Numbered from the stretch's first letter, positions 1 through 12,564 are shown. The stretch: DNA of 64,000 nucleotides from Cliona cf. orientalis (GCA_963930775.1 OZ005690.1:498001-562000), one strand, 5' to 3'. Notes: generated by a model from the sequence alone, not told the origin. Made by a program: numbers and translations.

Positions 1-1015
1 TCAATTAGAACTCGCTCTCGCCTTAAAAATGAATTTTCATGCATTCTATTACATAACTACGCGTAACCGACATGGCAGGCGTCCATAGGGTTTGCACACA
101 AACATAGTGATCAAACGAAGCCGCACGGTGTAATGACAATCTTGCGGCTATCGAATTAAGTGCAGACCTAGTCACACGCTGTACTTAGCAGAGCAGCCTA
201 CACAGGGTATTTTCGCGACATGAATTCACTTGGGTGGCTTGATTGGTAAATTAATCCAGCACCGTTTCCGGATCGCAGTTGAAATCCAACCGTATCTCGG
301 TGACTAAGCGCTAGATCATCGCTCGAAAAGGCAAGCAAGAAGTGCCTCATACAGCGTCGAGATCCAACGTTGGAGAAAGGGGAAATCGCTCGCTACGATC
401 GCGAGAAAATCTGCCTGGGAGATATCCTCGGATCATCGGAAACACGAGAGGTTGCGCTTTCCACCCCTCCCACGGTGATATATATCGTGGACTCAGATCC
501 CTAACAGCTCTTTTCTGAGCTAGTGCCGAAACGTACTACTACTACTACTATCATCTAAAGAGTATTGTTCGCTCTAGCTCTGGCTAGAGCGCTGTGATGC
601 AAAGTAAAGTAATCAGTGTAGCCATCTCTGAACCGTGCTCTTGCGGGAACGCTAATTAGTTGACTCTTCGCCTGGCTAAATTTCAACAACTACTGAAAGT
701 ACCGACAGAGAGAAAGAAGATAAAAATATCCACTGAATATACGGTGCTCCACAGCAGTGAAGAGTTTCAGAAAGTTTGTGATAAATAAAGAGAAAAAAAA
801 TATTGTGTACGCTTGTAGAATCAAATTACTCGCAAGGTTGAGCTGCAGACATTGACGTACTAAATTATCTCCGTTCAGAGAGTGCTAATTTACCGCAAGG
901 GACTGGGTGTGTGCCGTTTTGTTGTGTAAAAAAAGTCACTCCCATTAGAACCACTGGTGAAAGTCACTGACAACTTCTAAGCAACTCTCTCTATCTCTTG
1001 AAGGAGTAAAAATTA
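1..1015. other. upstream flank / probable 5' UTR of the TNFR-like gene
   Basis: I see no coding region here. The stretch is less AT-rich than most of the non-coding DNA in this window and contains many short stop-bounded frames, as expected of a promoter and long 5' UTR. A CTACTACTACTACTA run lies near 534-549. The last 25 bases (AAGGAGTAAAAATTA) lead straight into two closely spaced ATGs at 1016 and 1022. No convincing TATA box was found, so the transcription start cannot be placed. Confidence 0.4.
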
Positions 1016-1963
1016 ATGATAATGGCTTTCGTTAGTCAACAAGTTCTTCTGTCCAAGAGATCAGTTCAAAAACTCCATCCAGCAAGTAGACCGTGTTGTT
1101 GTCTAAACTACTTGCTAGTTTTACTTGTCTTTCTTGTCAGTTCAGCTAGCTCATCCGAAGCTCAAGCAGAACGTTGCATCGGTCAACCGATTGATGGTAC
1201 GTGCTCACAGAACCAATTCTATAACTCTACCACCTCCTGTTGCATGCAATGTACGGACTGTAGTGCAGTAAATGAAGCGGTACTCGACCAATGCAATGCC
1301 ACTCATGACACAAGGTGCATTCCATCTTGCTCCAACCCCGAGCTGCAGCACTGGAGTGTGAACGACAATAAGTGCATCATCACCGACTGTACGAAATGTG
1401 AGGGGGGAGATTGCTTGGACGGCGTCGAAACCTGTCGCTGCAATCGATGTCACACTGGCCCCACTTGCACTGTACCGGTCCAGACTGAGGAGTGTAGAGC
1501 AGAAGAGACTAACATCGGTGGTGATCGCGAGTCGGAAGGAGCGACGCTAAATCCGCTAACTATCGGTCTGATAGCGATAGGAGTTGTAATAGGGATTGTC
1601 GCATTTTCGTCATGTTTCCTGTTATTCGGCGTGTGCACAACAAAACAGAGACGAATGTCTGGCGAAAATCAGGGTTCGGAAAACTCCGAAAGTGGACTCG
1701 TATCGGGGAGGGGGTTTTCGAATAGCACAAGATCGTCGTATATGTCAGGGATGAGCAGCGGCACTACAGCATACTTGAACCACCAGAGTATGCTAGAACT
1801 GTTGAGGCACACCAGCACGCCAGTGCACAGTGCCAGTAGCTCGAGCAGTATCAGAAGTAGTCCGAAAAGTATAAGATCGAGTCCAAGACTAGTAAGAACT
1901 TCTCCTCTGGCACCGTCCACTCCGGATAAATTACGCGAAAGTGGTATCATGACATCCGTATGA
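1016..1963 (+). CDS. TNFR-like single-pass membrane receptor, single exon
   Basis: A 315-residue type I membrane protein, probably a cell-surface receptor. Residues 30-50 form a hydrophobic signal peptide (LLVLLVFLVSS). Residues 54-101 have the spacing of a TNF-receptor cysteine-rich domain, including NQFYNSTTSCCMQC and a closing DTRC. A second cysteine-rich stretch (105-151) resembles a small EGF-like module. Residues 181-206 are one transmembrane helix, followed by a basic stop-transfer CTTKQRR. The cytoplasmic tail of about 105 residues is rich in Ser and Pro, with repeated SSP and RSSP motifs that could be kinase sites. No death domain or TRAF-binding motif is obvious. ATG 1022 has the better context (G at +4) and may be the real start, two codons in. 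The assignment rests on cysteine spacing; a general EGF/TNFR-type receptor is the alternative. Confidence 0.65.
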   Translation: MIMAFVSQQVLLSKRSVQKLHPASRPCCCLNYLLVLLVFLVSSASSSEAQAERCIGQPIDGTCSQNQFYNSTTSCCMQCTDCSAVNEAVLDQCNATHDTRCIPSCSNPELQHWSVNDNKCIITDCTKCEGGDCLDGVETCRCNRCHTGPTCTVPVQTEECRAEETNIGGDRESEGATLNPLTIGLIAIGVVIGIVAFSSCFLLFGVCTTKQRRMSGENQGSENSESGLVSGRGFSNSTRSSYMSGMSSGTTAYLNHQSMLELLRHTSTPVHSASSSSSIRSSPKSIRSSPRLVRTSPLAPSTPDKLRESGIMTSV

Positions 1964-3835
1964 TCACTGTGTGTACGTGTACATGTGTGTGTGTGTGTGT
2001 GTACATATTTGTCAGATATCCATTGCTTTTCTATAACCCTATCATACGTCCCATGGTATATGTTCTTATGTATTATATTATATATTATATTATGTGTGTG
2101 TGTGTAAATGTGGAATCTATTTTAATATTGTGTCTCAGAAGTCAATTTCACTGGATTTTATTCCCTCTACTCCCCCTCCCTACTTTTCTTCCCACCATCT
2201 GTGACCTTATCTTACTATTTTATATTATCATGGCTGTAAAAATATTGAACATATAGCTATCACTGGAGAGAGCGTGAAGCTTTGTTGTGCTTTGCTGAAT
2301 ATGGTGTTTCTGGTGTGTGACATGCCAATGTCTGCCAATGTCACTGATGTTGGTCACCTATACGGCTTCTATTGCACCTGAAGGCCCTCAGATCTTGGCA
2401 CAGGAGCGGACCAAACTCTCAACTAGGTTAACTTCTGTGTGTGCCATACTGTGCAGCAGCCTTGGTATGGTGTGTTTTTCTCTCAATCAAGTCGGGTTGC
2501 TAACCTGATAGTCGATGGATTCCATATGGCAGATCCAGCATAAACAAAGTTGGCTCAGTTTCTCTGTGATGTCTCTCACTCTCTCTCTCTCTCGCTTTCT
2601 CTGGAAGTTAAGGAGAAGATCAGTGGTGTGTACTTCTTACTCTTGTACCTTTTCTCTACCTTCTACGTATGTATCTCGATCCTCTGGCTTGGCTCTAATT
2701 ATACAAACAGGTCCGAAAAATCATATTACCTTCATTGCGAATATTATCAAGTTTCCTTCGATCAAGAAACCCTCATTTTTTGTGTTGTATATGTATATTC
2801 TTTTTATGTTACAGTATGTTGACATTTTTTTAATCATTTCACCTGTCAAGAAAAAAAGATCTATTATTTTGATAGATGTGCTGAATTCAAAATATTTCAC
2901 TCCTCCATATGTATGTACGTACGTACTCGCAGCTAGCACAGTACATGCGGATTACGTTTCCTGAGTACCTTCATAAGAATACCCCCCCCTCCCCCCAAAA
3001 AGTTACCCTTTTCAACGTTAAAACTCTCTAGCCTCGTACCCAGGCTCCCCGATCTTTACTAGGCACAAACTAACAAAGATATCGATCTTTAGGAGCACCC
3101 CAACCCCACCCCTCCCCTAACACACACACAGACCTATTCCAGTTTCTCATCAATCTGGCTAGCTGGGGATGATAGCGCCTCGTCTGTTCTTTTCAACTGC
3201 ATGTGCAGTTTAGAAAGGCTAAGGATGCAAAAGGGGGTAGCTAGCTACATAGCTACAGACAGTCCTAACACCCTGAGAGGACATGGTTTAATATCCTGCA
3301 TGCTTTCAGACCATAGCTTGCCCAATATCACATTGTGTGCAGAGCTGGAGTGTGTACACAGCATAGCAGGGCTAGATCCTTATCAGTAGTGTGCTGGACC
3401 ACAATCAGGGCAATTGAGCATTATCACTACAGTATTGACATAATCTGGGTTACATGGCATGGCATGGCCTGGTTCAATTATTGAACCATGCACACCAGCT
3501 GTGCTAAATACTATTATTATACTGTACTGTAGCTTTGTGGTATTCCCTACTATAGAGCGCTTTAGGGTATTCTAAATATGGACTTCCATCTAGCTGTGGA
3601 TGCAAATCTTTATGTGTACTACTTGTGTACAGGAATAGCATTATTATAACTAGGCCGCCACCAAGAAAAAGCATTTTTAATGCTAATGGGAGCCCCGTTG
3701 CCATGGAGATGGCACAGTTTTGCTGTAGCTCCCTGTAACCTTACACATCTAGTGACTGCTAATAATTATTATTGAACATCACATTGTAAGCTGTTTACAT
3801 ACATGTGCAGGGGGTCAGTGTTATGTAATCACCTT

Positions 3836-4110
3836 GTACATGTACATACTGATGACATGTCCCTATAGTACTTGTATACATGTACATGATATTAGTACAT
3901 GTACATGCACATGTATACAGATGATATGTCTCTAATACTTGTATACATGATACATGTACATGCACATGTATACAGGTGATATTATGTCTCTAATACTTGT
4001 ATACATGATATTAGTACATGTACATGTACACTGATGACATGTCTCAAATACATTTATTACATTCTACATGTACAGTACATAATAATTATTATCATGTACA
4101 TGTCTAGCCA
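3836..4110. repeat. ACATGTACATG minisatellite
   Basis: Four imperfect units of roughly 55-70 bp follow one another. Each has the order GATGA(C/T)ATGTC, CTAATACTTGTATACATG and TACATGTACATG. Units begin near 3851, 3922, 3976 and 4031. The palindromic ACATGT core also recurs at 31140-31275 and 36100-36130. Confidence 0.6.
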
Positions 4111-5030
4111 TCTTGGAGCCTATAACACCTTGCCAGACTGTGTGGTGGTAATTTCAGTACAGTAATGAAGTGATGATGACATAACCAAAGAGTCTAAATT
4201 CTTCGTCACAGCGGCAGTAGTGAAGGCTACTCTAAGCCGCTATCTTCACTGCCAAATTCTACCATTAGCCAGGCTTAGACAGTCACAAGAGACTCATTTG
4301 TGATTACACACAATTATTATTACGTAACATCAAGCCCAATGTGTGCATATTAATAATTATTTTATATGCCGCTATTTAATATTATAGGTACGGTATTAGT
4401 ATCACTGTGTTGGCTACATGTATAGTATTCATTGCTGCTGCCTATATTATAGGTGGTACTATGTAATATTCTGTGGTAAGAAAAGACAATGTTTTTTTTT
4501 AATAATTCTCTTTGTCACTGGCTATGCATCTTCCTAGTTTACGTACTTTATGGAGCAGTATTTCTTATTCATTAATTAAACCAAATGAATCAATCATAGG
4601 CAGCCGGCATCCACATCAATTAATGATACTGTAACTTGCGGCCTACCCAGCAAAAAGTATCAATTAGTAGAGAGCCTAGCTCAGAGCATCATTTTACTGC
4701 TAGATCATAAAATACAGCAGCAATTGTAAGGTTGTTTTCGAAGGTGACTTGTTTTCAAAAGCTGACTTAGCTGAGCAGCCAGGCAGTCAGCCTGCTAGGA
4801 GGGGACCTCGGGTATAATATTATCAATAAAAGTTAGGTGGTTGGGTATCATTAGTAGCTTGTCCAATTACAGTTGAACCCTTGTCACTGTACACCCCTAA
4901 TACAAATTATCCATCATCTGCTATATATAGCCTGGCACTATATCTATTCCCATGTGGTGTAATCACTCAGTACTATTATATTATATTATGTCATAATAAT
5001 TATACTATCATACAGTATAATAATATTATT

Positions 5031-5064
5031 ATCCGCTCAGCCATGGGCCAGCAGCTGAGCGGAT
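5031..5064. repeat. perfect 11-bp hairpin
   Basis: ATCCGCTCAGC (5031-5041) is followed after 12 bases by its exact reverse complement, GCTGAGCGGAT (5054-5064). It stands alone in AT-rich DNA, with no neighbouring gene end that would suggest a histone-type stem-loop. Confidence 0.5.
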
Positions 5065-6344
5065 GATGGATGGGAGACACTAAGATAGCTCCGACAAGCT
5101 GCCACGCATTGTATACATACCACCACCAAGCCTCTGGGATTATGTCCAAGCTAGTGTACATTATGACATTGTATATAGACATGCATTCATTTGGAGCACT
5201 TTAAAGTGAGCTCTCCCCCTCCTTAAATACTCGTATCAATTACAATCATCATTATTAGACGCCCACCTAGTATACCTGCATGCATGCTTTGAGTACTGTG
5301 ACATATATTGCAGCTAGGTATAGGTACTGGAACTATTATAAGTTAAGATATTGAATGCATAAATGGCCCTTTTACAGATGTATATATATTATATATAATA
5401 ATGAGGACCCCAGTTCCAACCAATATCGTATGTATGTATGTATGTATAGTCTGAGCTCAATTTGATGCCAGTGAGCATTCAATATAATATGATCTGTATC
5501 ATCATAATAATATTATTGTATGAACTTCATCCCCTTAAATTGTGCCCCTATCAATTACATGTGCACCCATTGGAATTGATTAATAAGATGCTGGTGTCCA
5601 AATTATCTGGTCTCATCTCCCCCAATTAAAGTGACCCTGCTTAACACCTCCCTGAATGTTGTATCGAATTATAGCACCCATGCACCCCCTGTTATGGGGG
5701 GAGGGGGCATATATCCTCTAGTAAACGACCTTGGTTGACCCTTAACTGAACCTTACTTAGCCATATTGACAATTAAATGACTTGCATGGACTCTGGTGTA
5801 GTCTAAAGACAGGATTACACTCCAATTGCATAATGGTGACCTGACCTTTTGACCCTGCCCCAAATGGACCACTGGCTTAATTTGATACATGACCATTTAG
5901 CAGAGTGCATGTGCATGTCCAACAAAATTGCTATACTTGCTGTAGTGCGACTGCTAGTCTGAGAGATAATATTATATGCCATGATGATCGGTGTGTGGAG
6001 GGAGTGCGGCCGCCACAGCTAGTGTGGCGCCAAACTGTCAGCCAAGAATTCTCTGTGGTAAACTTCCTGACAGGAAATACCACACACACAGCAATCTCAC
6101 GCCCTCACAGCTGCAAATGATTATTAAACTACATAATATAGTACATGCGCAGCTACAACATGCACATGCTAATTATGTTCAAGCTACATACATGTATGCG
6201 TGCATGCATTAGCACTTAAATTTTGAGCCGTAATAATAAAAAGTGATCACGATCTGAGCTATATATAATTTTATAATTATTACATGTGTGACCTATAGCT
6301 ACGATGTAGCTCCACCACCACCAATATCCCCCCTCCCCCTTCAA

Positions 6345-6472
<128 letters not shown>

Positions 6473-6744
6473 AGTGTGTATGCTATTAGACCCCCAATAT
6501 AGAATCTAAATCTGACAGTATTGTTATTATAAATGGGTGGATTTTTAGATAACCATATAATAAAATGACACTGTCATAATTTGGTAGTTAATTGTGAAAG
6601 TTGAGTAATCAAAAAGCTATTTCTTTGTACATACTAGAATAAATACACGTGCCTGCTAGTGACACAAACACCTTCGCTTGTTAATTTGCTGTGCATATAT
6701 ATATAATAGTTAAGAGCCTATTTTTGATTGGAAGGATTATAAAA

Positions 6745-7779
6745 ATGAATCACTTTATAGTGTGCTTGATTCTTGTAGTTCTTTGTCTTTCGCTTGGACC
6801 TGGATCAATCACCATAATCAGTGGCCAGGGACGAACGACTGATGCTAAGGTGCTTGAAAGAGGTGATGACTGGCAGTGTCCTCCAATGGAGGAAAGGGAG
6901 AGAGCAAGAAATGAAATCCGTCAGATTGCTAACTCTGTAATTGCTGCCACGGTCGCCTTGACAACCATTCCCACTGAAATAACTACATCAGATTCCACAA
7001 CTACAACCACTGACATGTCAACTACAGCCACTTTGAGCACCACCACTGCAGACTCGACTTCCACCATGCCTTCAACCACGACCTCTGCAACAACCATGCC
7101 CTCCATGTATACCTGCAGTGGACCAGGATGGAGGCGTGTTGCTTTTATCAACATGACTGACACCAGCTACAACTGCCCTACTGGACTCAACTTGACATCA
7201 TATTCCAAGAGGACATGTGGACGATCACACATAACTGGAGGATGTTCTTCAACCACATTCAGTGTTGGAGGTTTACCATACAGCCGTGTGTGTGGGAGGA
7301 TAAGGGGATACCAGTTTGGAGCAACTGTTGCTTTTCTTCATTATACCGAAGGAATTGATAGCTACTATGTTGATGGTATAAGTCTGACTCATGGAGGTGC
7401 TGGCAGCCGACAGCATATTTGGACATTTGCCGCTGGACTATCAGAGATGGATACAGGTTTTCTTTCCAATAGATGTCCTTGTGACACACATAATTACGAT
7501 CGTGTCCCTGCATTAAATTTTATTGGCAATGATTTCTTTTGTGAGAGTGGCTTAAACTCTTTCTGGAGTAGTCAGTATACATTCTACCCCAATGATGTTC
7601 TCTGGGATGGTCGGAACTGTATATCCACCAGCACATGCTGTCAGTTCAACAACCCTCCATGGTTTACAAAGAACCTGACCAGTGCCACAACTGATGAAAT
7701 TGAATTGAGGATCTGCTCTAATCAGTCTCCAGGAGTAGATGATGTTCCCCTTGAACTCATCGAACTCTATGTGCAGTGA
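6745..7779 (+). CDS. array copy 1: secreted cysteine-rich protein with mucin-like stalk
   Basis: A 344-residue secreted protein of unknown function. The start is the ATG at 6745 (AAAAATG), which begins a hydrophobic leader (MNHFIVCLILVVLCL) ending near the SGQG motif. A short segment follows (DDWQCPPMEERERARNEI), probably helical. Next comes one Thr/Ser-rich unit (TTTTTDMSTTATLSTTT), probably O-glycosylated. The conserved domain starts at PGWRRVAFINMTD. It has about twelve cysteines and landmarks CGR, YSRVCGRIRGYQFG, QHIWTFAAG, CPCD, LWDG, CCQFNNPPWFTK and the terminal DDVPLELIELYVQ. NMT and NLT sequons suggest N-glycosylation. The insert PALNFIGND is one residue longer than in sister copies. 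From memory, similar uncharacterised secreted proteins exist in sponges and cnidarians; this is unverified. Confidence 0.85.
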   Translation: MNHFIVCLILVVLCLSLGPGSITIISGQGRTTDAKVLERGDDWQCPPMEERERARNEIRQIANSVIAATVALTTIPTEITTSDSTTTTTDMSTTATLSTTTADSTSTMPSTTTSATTMPSMYTCSGPGWRRVAFINMTDTSYNCPTGLNLTSYSKRTCGRSHITGGCSSTTFSVGGLPYSRVCGRIRGYQFGATVAFLHYTEGIDSYYVDGISLTHGGAGSRQHIWTFAAGLSEMDTGFLSNRCPCDTHNYDRVPALNFIGNDFFCESGLNSFWSSQYTFYPNDVLWDGRNCISTSTCCQFNNPPWFTKNLTSATTDEIELRICSNQSPGVDDVPLELIELYVQ

Positions 7780-8492
7780 CATAATTCTATAATAATAGAT
7801 AATTCTAAGAATGCACGTTGCATGCATAACTCTCGATGTAGCTATAGTCTGTAGTCATGGATATCAGTAGCTTTAGCTGAGTTTTAGAGTTTAATAGTGC
7901 GTATTCAATGTATGTATACAGCCCTGTCCCCAGGACATGTACGTAGCTTTGTATGTTGCTGTTCATGTGGGTGAGGGGGGGGGGGACACAAAAATACTTC
8001 CCCCCCCCCCCTTGTGGTTGAATTACACTGACTGGCTAGGGGGAAGTGGGATACGTATAGCTGAGGTTTAATAAACGTGTTTTAGAGCATAGTATTTAGT
8101 ATACGATATTGTATATAATATTATGTATGTATATACAGCCCTGTCAATTAAATTAATTTGAAGGTAGGGTATTAAATTAGCTGGTGTACTGTCATAGTCA
8201 AGCACAGTAGCATGGCACATGCATACACTGAATATTCAATATTATTTAGAGCTATTATCATTCTTAGACTAGAATCTAATCTGTATCAAACGGAAACAAG
8301 TATTAGTATATATACGATAAGATAATTGACCACACAAACAATGCTGTACAGCAGCTGGTTTTGTATGTATTCAAAAAATAATTATATAAATATCGTAGTC
8401 ACAAACACCTTGCTTGCTATAATAATAATATGCATTACTTATGCATATAAGTCAAGATTGCTTCAGGTTTTGATCCAACTAAAAATTTGAAA
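7780..8492. other. array spacer between copies 1 and 2
   Basis: Non-coding. It starts with the family's usual 3' flank (AGTCATGGATATCAGTAGC, then GTTTTAGAG) and carries a GTATGTATACAGCCCTGTCCCC block with poly-G and poly-C runs (7975-8012). It ends in the promoter of copy 2. That promoter contains CACAAACACCTTG near 8400, a CATATAAGTCAAGATTG box and the conserved GCTTCAGGTTTTGATC just before the start. Confidence 0.5.
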
Positions 8493-9535
8493 ATGAGCCA
8501 ATTTGTAACGTGCTTGGTGCTTGTAGTTCTGAGCCATCTGTCTCCTGGACCTGGATTGATCATCGTAATCAGTGGCCAGGGACAAAAGACAAACATTAAG
8601 ATACTGGAAGCATGTCGTGATGGGCAGTGTGCTTCTGCAGAGGAAAGGGAGAGAGCAAGAAATGAAATTCATCAAATTACTAACTCTGCAATTGCTGCCA
8701 CGGTCGCCTTGTCAACCATGCCCATTGAAACAATTACATACGATTCCACAACTATAACCACTGACATGTCAACTACAGCCACTTTGAGCACCACTACCGC
8801 AGACTCAACTTCCACCATGCCTTCAACCACAACCTCTGCAACAACCATGCCCTCCATGTATACCTGCAATGGTACACCAGGATGGAGGCATGTTGCTTTT
8901 ATCAACATGACTGATACCAGCTACAACTGTCCTACTGGACTCAACTTGACATCATATTCCAAGAGGACATGTGGACGATCACACACAACTATAGGAGGAT
9001 GTTCTTCTACCACATTCAGTGTTGGAGGTTTACCATACAGCCGTGTGTGTGGGAGGATAAGGGGATACCAGTTTGGAGGAACTGATGCATTTTATCGTTC
9101 TACTCAAGGAATTGATAGCTACTATGTTGATGGTGTAAGTCTGACTTATGGAGGTGCTGGCAGCCAACAGCATATTTGGACATTTGCCACTGGACTAACA
9201 GAGGTGGACACAAACTTTCTTTCCAATAGATGCCCTTGTGACACGCATAACTACGATCGTGTCCCTGCATTTGTTGGAGATAATTACTTTTGTGAGAGTG
9301 GCTACACTCTCCCTGGACCGGCATTGGTCAGTACATACTCTACCCCGATGATGTTCTCTGGGATGGTCAGAACTGTACATCCAACAGCATATGCTGTCAG
9401 CTCAACAACCCTCCATGGTTTACAAAGAACCTGACCAATGCTACAACTGATGACATTGAATTGAGGATCTGCACTAGAGGCACACCACAATATGTCGATG
9501 TTCCCCTTGAACTCATTGAATTCTATGTGCAGTGA
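8493..9535 (+). pseudogene. array copy 2: mucin-stalk type, one frameshift
   Basis: The reading frame starts at ATG 8493 (leader MSQFVTCLVLVVLSHLSPGP) and has one Thr/Ser unit and the conserved domain. A single T is missing after CESG near 9303 (GGCTACAC, where sister copies have GGCTTACAC). The assembled frame therefore ends early at 9434. In the +1 frame everything after the break is intact, including LWDGQNC, NNPPWFTK and DVPLELIEFYVQ, with a stop at 9533-9535. Only one lesion and no other stops means this is either a very young pseudogene or a base-call or assembly error. Confidence 0.8.
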
Positions 9536-11185
9536 CACTGTAATAGATAATACTGAGAACATTGCTGTAGCCAGAGGATATATTAAGTAGCTATCTTAGC
9601 CGAGTTTTAGAGCATAATATAACATTATAGTACACAACATTGTATTATATATTAAGCACGTATGTATGTACAGCCCTAGGCCTGTCACAAAGACAGGAGG
9701 TTTTTGAAATAGTATCATACAGGGATCTGATTCAATGATTCATTGGAAGCTGGGAGGAGCGTATAGAGTTGAATCATTATTATAATGACATTGTGGTAGT
9801 TGTGAAGGCATCAAAATTAATTAGCTGGTGCATGTACTGTCTTATAGCTTAGTCGAACACAGTAGCATGCATGTGCATTCACTGATATTAAAGTAGCTTA
9901 GAACTATTATCATTCTAGAATCTAATCTGTATCAAATGAAAAAAGTACAGCATACACTGATGAGGTAATTGACCACACAAACAATGCTACACAGCAGCTG
10001 CTTTTGTATGCATTCAAGAAATAATTATTATCATAGTCACAAACACCTTGGTTGCTGTACATGCATTACTATGCATATAAGTCAAGATTGCTTCAGGTTT
10101 TGATCAAATTAAGCATTTGAAAAATGAGCTGGTTTGTAACATGCTTGATGCTTAAGTAATTTTCGCCAAGTTTTAATTATTATTACTTTATGTATGTATG
10201 TACAGCCCTGTCCCCATGGCCATTGGACGTGTAGCTTTGTATGTTGCTATTCATGTGGCGAGGCTAGGGGGTAACACAGATGTGCCCCCCTCAAGATTGA
10301 TATACACAGACTGGCGAGGGGGAAGGATGGAGGAACTTTCACATAAGTACCCCCTTCGTGATTGAATTACACTGGCTGGCAAAGGGGAAGGGGGAAATCA
10401 TAAAAATGCCCCCCCCCCTCCTGTGATTGCCCAGTATGGTGAAAGATATGCCACTAATCCCCCATTTTCAATGGAACCACCGCGAGCAGAAACAGCTAAT
10501 TTTCACTTGTAATGACCTTGGCTTCCCAACAGGCACAGAATTCGAACCCAGTAGACTCCCTCTCTTCCTCACTGGACCAAAACTAATTATTTTATGCTTA
10601 CCAAAACATGACCTTTCCCATCAGTATACATGAATGTTTGTCAGAGGATAAGGCAGAATTTTGTAAGATAAGAAACATGTAGAAAATTTTTCCCTATCCT
10701 ACGAGCATGAAATCCATATTTTCATTTTGTGTATAGTGGGCCTCTCATCTCCCTCTCTCTCTCTGACATAAATTCTTTATTTTCATGATAATATTATTAT
10801 TAATAATGGAGTCTATGTATGCATTGGATCAGATGTGTTTGCGTCATAATTGGGAGAGATCAATGAGCTTGATAGTTGTTAAATTTATTAAATCGCGTGT
10901 TTATTATAATAAAATTCATATTATGTATACTCTGTAGCTGGAAAGTGACAAATACATGCATACTATTAGGTCCTTAACATAGAATCTGATAATATTTTGG
11001 CAGTTCAGTGCAATATCGATAACCATTATTTTAAAGTTACGTTTGGTAATTGTGAAGGTTGATATTACACTACTAGAATAAATACACACATAGCACACAA
11101 TGTCATGCTTATAGGCACAAATACCTTCAGTTGTTGCTATACAGTACTAACATATACGTAGGTGATCATTTTTGATCGAAAAAAA
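9536..11185. other. array spacer with leader remnant R1
   Basis: The spacer holds the family 3' flank, then a second promoter (GCTTCAGGTTTTGATCAAATTAA near 10090-10112) driving only the truncated leader at 10124. After that comes the GTATGTATGTACAGCCCTGTCCCCATGG flank module with alternating G-rich and C-rich blocks (10192-10630). The promoter of copy 3 follows. Nothing else looks coding. Confidence 0.5.
10124..10159 (+). pseudogene. leader remnant R1
   Basis: An eleven-codon frame (MSWFVTCLMLK, then TAA) is preceded by the normal family promoter and followed at once by the family's 3' flank (TTTTCGCCAAGTTTTAATTATT). The whole mature protein is missing. Four sister remnants have nearly the same breakpoint. 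Confidence 0.7.
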
Positions 11186-12085
11186 ATGAGCCAGTTTGTA
11201 GCATACTTGATACTAGTACTTCTAAACTGTCTATCTCCTGGACCGGGATCGGTCATTGTAATCAGTGGCCAGGGACAAAAGATAAATACCAAGGTGCTTG
11301 AAAGAGGTGATGACTGGCAGTGTCCTCCAATGGAGGAAAGGGAGAGAGCAAGAAATGAAATTCATCAAATTGCTAATTCCGCAATTCTAGCAATTGCAAC
11401 TGGCCACATCCACACTTGCAATGGTACACCAGGATGGAGGTGTGTAGCTTTTATCAACATGACTGACACCAGCTACAACTGCCCTACTGGACTCAACTTG
11501 ACATCATATTCCAAGAGGACATGTGGACGATCACACATAACTGGAGGATGTTCTTCAACCACATTCAGTGCTGGAGGTTTACCATACAGCCGTGTGTGTG
11601 GGAGGATAAGGGGATACCAGTTTGGAGCAACTGTTGCTTTTTATTACCATACTCAAGGAATTGATAGCTACTATGTTGATGGTGTAAGTCTGACTCATGG
11701 AAGAGCTGGCAGCCGACAGCATATTTGGACATTTGCTGCTGGAGTATCAGAGGTGGGTACTGGCTTTCTTTCCGAAAGATGTCCTTGTGATATACATATG
11801 CATAATGGCAATCATGTCCCTGGATTTGTTGGAGACGATTATTTTTGTGAGAGTGGCTTTCACTCTCCCTGGAGTTTTCAGTTTATATTTTTCCCCGATG
11901 ATGTTCTCTGGGATGGTCAGAACTGTACATCCAATAGCACATGCTGTCAGTTCAACAACCCTCCATGGTTTACAAAGACCCTGACCAGTGCAACAACTGA
12001 TGACATTGAATTGAGGATCTGCACTGCTTTTCTACCACAATATGAAGATGTTCCCCTTGAACTCATTGAACTCTATGTGCAGTGA
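11186..12085 (+). CDS. array copy 3: secreted cysteine-rich protein, short linker
   Basis: A 299-residue protein that starts at ATG 11186 with leader MSQFVAYLILVLLNCLSPGP. Instead of a mucin stalk it has a short linker (ILAIATGHIHTCNGTPGW) before the conserved domain. It shares the DDWQCPPMEERERARNEI segment with copies 1 and 8. Variable positions: YYHTQ after GYQFGATVAF, GTGFLSER before CPCD, a longer HMHNGNHVPG loop, HSPWSFQFIFFP after CESG, and AFLPQYE before DVPLELIELYVQ. Intact and intronless. Confidence 0.87.
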   Translation: MSQFVAYLILVLLNCLSPGPGSVIVISGQGQKINTKVLERGDDWQCPPMEERERARNEIHQIANSAILAIATGHIHTCNGTPGWRCVAFINMTDTSYNCPTGLNLTSYSKRTCGRSHITGGCSSTTFSAGGLPYSRVCGRIRGYQFGATVAFYYHTQGIDSYYVDGVSLTHGRAGSRQHIWTFAAGVSEVGTGFLSERCPCDIHMHNGNHVPGFVGDDYFCESGFHSPWSFQFIFFPDDVLWDGQNCTSNSTCCQFNNPPWFTKTLTSATTDDIELRICTAFLPQYEDVPLELIELYVQ

Positions 12086-12564
12086 CACTGTAATAGATAA
12101 TACTGAGAATATTGCTGTAGCCAGTGGATATATTAAGTGTATATCTTTAGCTGAGGTTTATGTATTTTAGAGCATAGTATATAGCATACGACATATCATA
12201 TTATGTAAGTATATGTACAGCCCAGCTGTCACAAAGACAGGAAGTTTTTGAAATACATGTAGTATCATACAGGGATCTGATTCAATGATTCATTGAAAGC
12301 TGGGATAGTTGAGTCATTTGAGTATTATAATTTGGTAGTTGTGAAGGCATCAAAATTAATTAGCTGGTGCATGTACTGTCTTATAGCTTAGTCAAGCACA
12401 GTAGCATGCATGTGCATTCACTGATATTAAAGTAGCTTAGAACTATTATCATTCTAGAATCTAATCTGTATCAAACGGAAAAAGTACAGCATACACTGAT
12501 AAGGTAATTGACTGCACAAACAATGCTACACAGCGGCTACTTTTGTATGCATTCAAGAAATAAT

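Noticed and set aside
2515..2964. 149-codon frame after the receptor gene
   Set aside because: Starts in simple CT sequence, irregular composition, no domain, no splice support; overlapping frames are equally open because of local AT/CT bias.
6691..6744. 18-codon upstream extension of copy 1 (and similar extensions of copies 2, 3, 5, 7)
   Set aside because: Several of these extensions begin at GTG or TTG, or lie in promoter sequence. The conserved leader begins at the internal ATG in all copies.
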